Source: Lobulomyces angularis (taxonomy: Eukaryota > Chytridiomycota > Chytridiomycetes > Lobulomycetales > Lobulomycetaceae). From it: a DNA stretch of 40,153 nt. Of the stretch, positions 34,478-40,153 are shown piece after piece. The position numbers and the translations under genes were made by a program. Each line of letters starts with the position of its first letter. Position 1 is the stretch's first letter. The stretch spans positions 35,558 to 75,710 of the forward strand of contig JADHYX010000066.1 in the NCBI GenBank assembly GCA_027604685.1. The letters are read 5' to 3'. The notes below the pieces were generated by a model. The model ran no database searches. It saw only the letters and a program-made list of their open reading frames with translations, and was not told where the DNA came from.

Positions 34478-35350
34478 ATGTTATTAACCCTTCCAATAGA
34501 TGTTATTTACAGCGTGGTGAATAAATTAAGCATTTACTCTGTTTTAAACTTAAAATCATGTTCAAAATTTTTATATCATTATGTAAATTTTAATCAAAAA
34601 CAACTTAAGTTTATAATTAAAAATTTCATATTTAAGAATAGAACAGTAAAATTAAAGTTTTTAAAAAAAATTAACTTCAACTATTTACTCAATGAGAAAG
34701 AAAATTTTGTTTTTTTTAGTGGTGCGATTGAATTTAATTTGTTAAATAATTTGTATACGTTAATTGATAATGGATTTCAACCAAGTGCTGAAGATTTTCG
34801 AATTGCTTGTATAAAAAATAACAGAGTAGAAATTTTGAGAACATTAATATTTTTAAATAGCAGTTTACTTAAAAATCGAGTTCAAGTTTCCAAAATTAAT
34901 CAAGATCTGAAATATAAAATTTCTTTCAAAAATTTTAAACTTCTATTTGTTTATTTCAACAGTAATCAATACAGTAATTCTGAAAGACCCGCGCTATTTC
35001 AAGAAGAGTTTGACTTTAAGCAGTATATCATTCTTAAACAAAACAAAAAAGTTCAATTTTTAAATGGAACATTTGACATTGATTTACAGGTAATTCAATT
35101 TCAAAACAGGATAACAATACAGTCGCGTTTTGAAGATTTATTTATTGCTGTGAAAGAAAAAAACTGTAAATTGGTATACTACTTTCTATGTGAAGGTTTG
35201 ATTGATCCTTCTTTGCAAAACAACAAAGCAATTATGTTTGCATTTCAAAAACGATATTGGGACATCGTGAAGGCTTTATTTATTGATGAAAGAGTTTACC
35301 AAAACTTAAGTTGGTACTTCAGAGGTGTGCTAAGTAAAAAGTTTATTTAA
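34478..35350 (+). CDS. F-box / ankyrin-repeat-like protein
   Basis: Intronless frame of 290 residues. The start MLLTLPIDVIYSVVNKLSIY and SVLNLKSCSKFLYHYVNF has the spacing of an F-box (LPxDVIxxVxxxL, then LxxxxxCSK), which would bind SKP1. The rest is made of helical pairs resembling divergent ankyrin repeats, for example NLYTLIDNGFQPSAEDFRIA, KNCKLVYYFLCEGLIDPSLQ, and NKAIMFAFQKRYWDIVKALF. The likely role is substrate recognition in an SCF ubiquitin ligase, inferred from the domain pair. Lack of introns is unusual next to its intron-rich neighbours and may reflect a recently expanded or retroposed family. It lies 130 bp after GLT1 on the same strand. Confidence 0.7.
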   Translation: MLLTLPIDVIYSVVNKLSIYSVLNLKSCSKFLYHYVNFNQKQLKFIIKNFIFKNRTVKLKFLKKINFNYLLNEKENFVFFSGAIEFNLLNNLYTLIDNGFQPSAEDFRIACIKNNRVEILRTLIFLNSSLLKNRVQVSKINQDLKYKISFKNFKLLFVYFNSNQYSNSERPALFQEEFDFKQYIILKQNKKVQFLNGTFDIDLQVIQFQNRITIQSRFEDLFIAVKEKNCKLVYYFLCEGLIDPSLQNNKAIMFAFQKRYWDIVKALFIDERVYQNLSWYFRGVLSKKFI

Positions 35351-35500
35351 ATATTATGTATAAAATTAAAAATTCGTAAATAAGTTTATAATATTGTTTC
35401 TTAATTATCACTTTTGCTACTGATTAGAATACAACAATAATTTGAAAATTAAAAGTTTTGTATGGATTAAAAAAAAAAAACAAAAAAAAATTTTATTTTT

Positions 35501-36565
35501 ATGGAAAAAATCTCCATAACTTCAGTTAATGCATTATTAGAAGCAGAAATTTCTATTTCAGAATCAAAAGACATGTAAAAAATAATAAAAATAAAAAAAA
35601 AATATAAAAATGAAAAAGAAATATTTTAAATTGGTTTTTAAATACAAGAAAAAGCTAAAACAATTTTTTTTTTTTATAATTTTGATTTTTCAAACTAAAC
35701 TGTTTTTAATTTTTAAAATAAAGAGGAATTATAATAGCTCATCCCTACGGTAAGTTTTTATGACATTTTTATTTACACTTCAATTTTCCATTTGGAATAC
35801 TAATACTGGTTTACCCTATTACATTTTAGGTCCCTTAGGTGGAAACATGTATAACAATGTAGTTGCAAAGCTGTTTAGATACTTTTCTAGAAATGATTAT
35901 ACTACAATAAGATTTAACTTTCGTGGTAATTGAAAAATTTCAATGTTAAAGAATTTTTTTTTCATATCAAGGTTGTGGATCAAGTACTGGCTCAACTTCC
36001 TGGAGAGGTAATACTTTATTTTGCAACAATCATCTAAAAAATTTCATTTTAATTTTTACAAGGTTTTGGTGAAGTCGATGACATTTTATCTGTAATTAAA
36101 TATTCAAAAAGTATGGAGAACTCGCCGAAAAAGTACATTCTGATAGGGTATTCATATGGCAGCATGGTGATGGGTGCTGCAATGGAAAAATCGAAAGTTT
36201 CCGAAATTGCAGCTTTTATCTCTATTTCATATCCATATTCTGGTATTTCTCATTTTTTATTTTTTTGCTTTTAATATTTAGTTTTATGGTCTCTAAGTCT
36301 GTTTAATTCTTCATACTTTTTAAATGCTCTAAAAAGTGAAAAAGTCGAAAACATTAAAAAATTATTTGTGATAGGGAAAAAAGATAATTTCAGTTTTTTA
36401 AATTGGGGAAGCTATGATAAATTTTTTTCCAAATTACATTTCAAAAGTGAAAATGTAACCAGTATAAAAATTGAAAATGCAGATCATTTTTGGTTTGATA
36501 AAGAAGACATAATATTAAATGTTGTATTGAATTACTTGAAAACCGAACTGCCAGAATCTTTTTAA
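35501..36565 (+). CDS. Small alpha/beta hydrolase (COG2945-like)
   Basis: Probable serine hydrolase. Six exons (35501-35574, 35724-35749, 35830-35925, 35972-36007, 36063-36242, 36282-36565) join in phase to 231 residues. Motifs: HPYGPLGGNMYNNVVAKLF at the oxyanion loop, RFNFRGCGSSTGSTSWRG, the nucleophile elbow GYSYGSMVMG, acid GKKDNF and His ADHFWFD, so the Ser-Asp-His triad is complete. The HPxGPLGGNxxNNVV and RFNFRGxGxSxG signatures match the COG2945 group of bacterial and plant/fungal hydrolases, whose substrates are generally unassigned. The exon carrying HPYG is only 26 nt. The first exon (MEKISITSVNALLEAEIS) is the least certain part. Confidence 0.88.
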
Positions 36566-36675
36566 AAAGATTAATGCAAAAAAAAAAAAGTAAAATAAAA
36601 TAGAATATATTTTATCTTTAATCTTGTACAATAAATGTATAAATTTATATCTAATTCTCTTTTTTGCATTAAATT

Positions 36676-38609
<1,934 letters not shown>

Positions 38610-39007
38610 TATTGGCTTTTTGCTTGTAAAAAAAATTGCTGAGAATTAAATTTTTTGTATTTTTTTTAATAACAATTAATTTCTTTATGATTATGAATGT
38701 AGATATTAAAGCAACTAATTTAACAAACTATTTATAGTCTTGATAATTATAGGTTTGATATTTATATCTAACGCATATTCTAGTTTTTAATAAAAAAAAG
38801 TATTTTACAAATTTGCTTTTTCTTTTCTACCAGCTTAACTTCTTGCCTAATTCTCTTTCATTCATTATGGCCAACAAATCCCTGCAGTTAGTAAATAAAT
38901 TACTCAGCTAACTAAAAAATTCCCAATAGAACTGTTACCATTTAAAATGCAATGTTCAACGTTAATTAAAATGGTGATGTAAACAATAAAATTAAAACAA
39001 AATCATG
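38610..39007. other. Spacer without recognised gene
   Basis: About 400 bp of AT-rich sequence upstream of the R3H/G-patch gene and downstream of the minus-strand orphan at 39008-40111. A possible extra 5' exon of the R3H/G-patch gene could lie at its left edge, but none was fixed. Nothing else was seen. Confidence 0.35.
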
Positions 39008-40117
<1,110 letters not shown>

Positions 40118-40153
40118 CTAATTTTTTAAAAAAAAAAAAATAAAAAAATAAAA

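Overview
This is a very AT-rich eukaryotic window with long poly-A and poly-T runs and genes cut by many short GT-AG introns, mostly 43-60 nt with a T-rich 3' end. Gene content points to an early-diverging fungus, most likely a chytrid-type (zoosporic) lineage. The evidence is a fused NADH-type glutamate synthase, an Sqs1-like R3H/G-patch protein, a Fun30-type remodeller, a ZRT3-like ZIP and an F-box/ankyrin protein, together with an animal-style rhodopsin-class GPCR. The lineage is inferred from gene content; no rRNA or tRNA gene was seen.

Layout. SKP1 lies at 538-1432 (-). A gene-poor stretch to 5.0 kb holds a possible small secreted peptide (4491-4586, +) and decayed coding-like pieces. 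A C2H2 zinc-finger protein follows (5065-6049, -), then an ambiguous coding-like region at 6.3-7.7 kb. A full-length MRP-type ABCC transporter occupies 7880-12922 (+), convergent with a FUN30/SMARCAD1 remodeller (13625-17394, -). A rhodopsin-class GPCR missing its first helix is at 18603-19694 (+). Next come two zinc transporters in head-to-head orientation: a ZRT3-like ZIP (19837-21311, -), broken by a 10-N assembly gap, and an SLC30A9/ZnT9-like carrier (21883-23938, +). After 2 kb of gene-poor DNA come a small orphan (26043-26393, -) and the large GLT1 glutamate synthase (26695-34347, +). The right end holds an F-box/ankyrin protein (34478-35350, +), a small alpha/beta hydrolase (35501-36565, +), an R3H/G-patch protein (36676-38609, -) and an orphan membrane protein (39008-40111, -).

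I rebuilt exon chains by hand from splice signals and conserved protein motifs. For SKP1, the zinc-finger protein, ABCC, FUN30, SLC30A9, GLT1, the hydrolase and the R3H/G-patch protein the whole chain stays in frame from ATG to stop. The ZIP and the GPCR are incomplete, the first because of the assembly gap and the second because its 5' exon was not found.

This is ordinary chromosomal housekeeping DNA with no operon-like system. The points most worth following up are the fungal rhodopsin-class GPCR, the divergent zinc-transporter pair, several micro-exons (3, 9 and 13 nt) and the candidate 31-residue secreted peptide.
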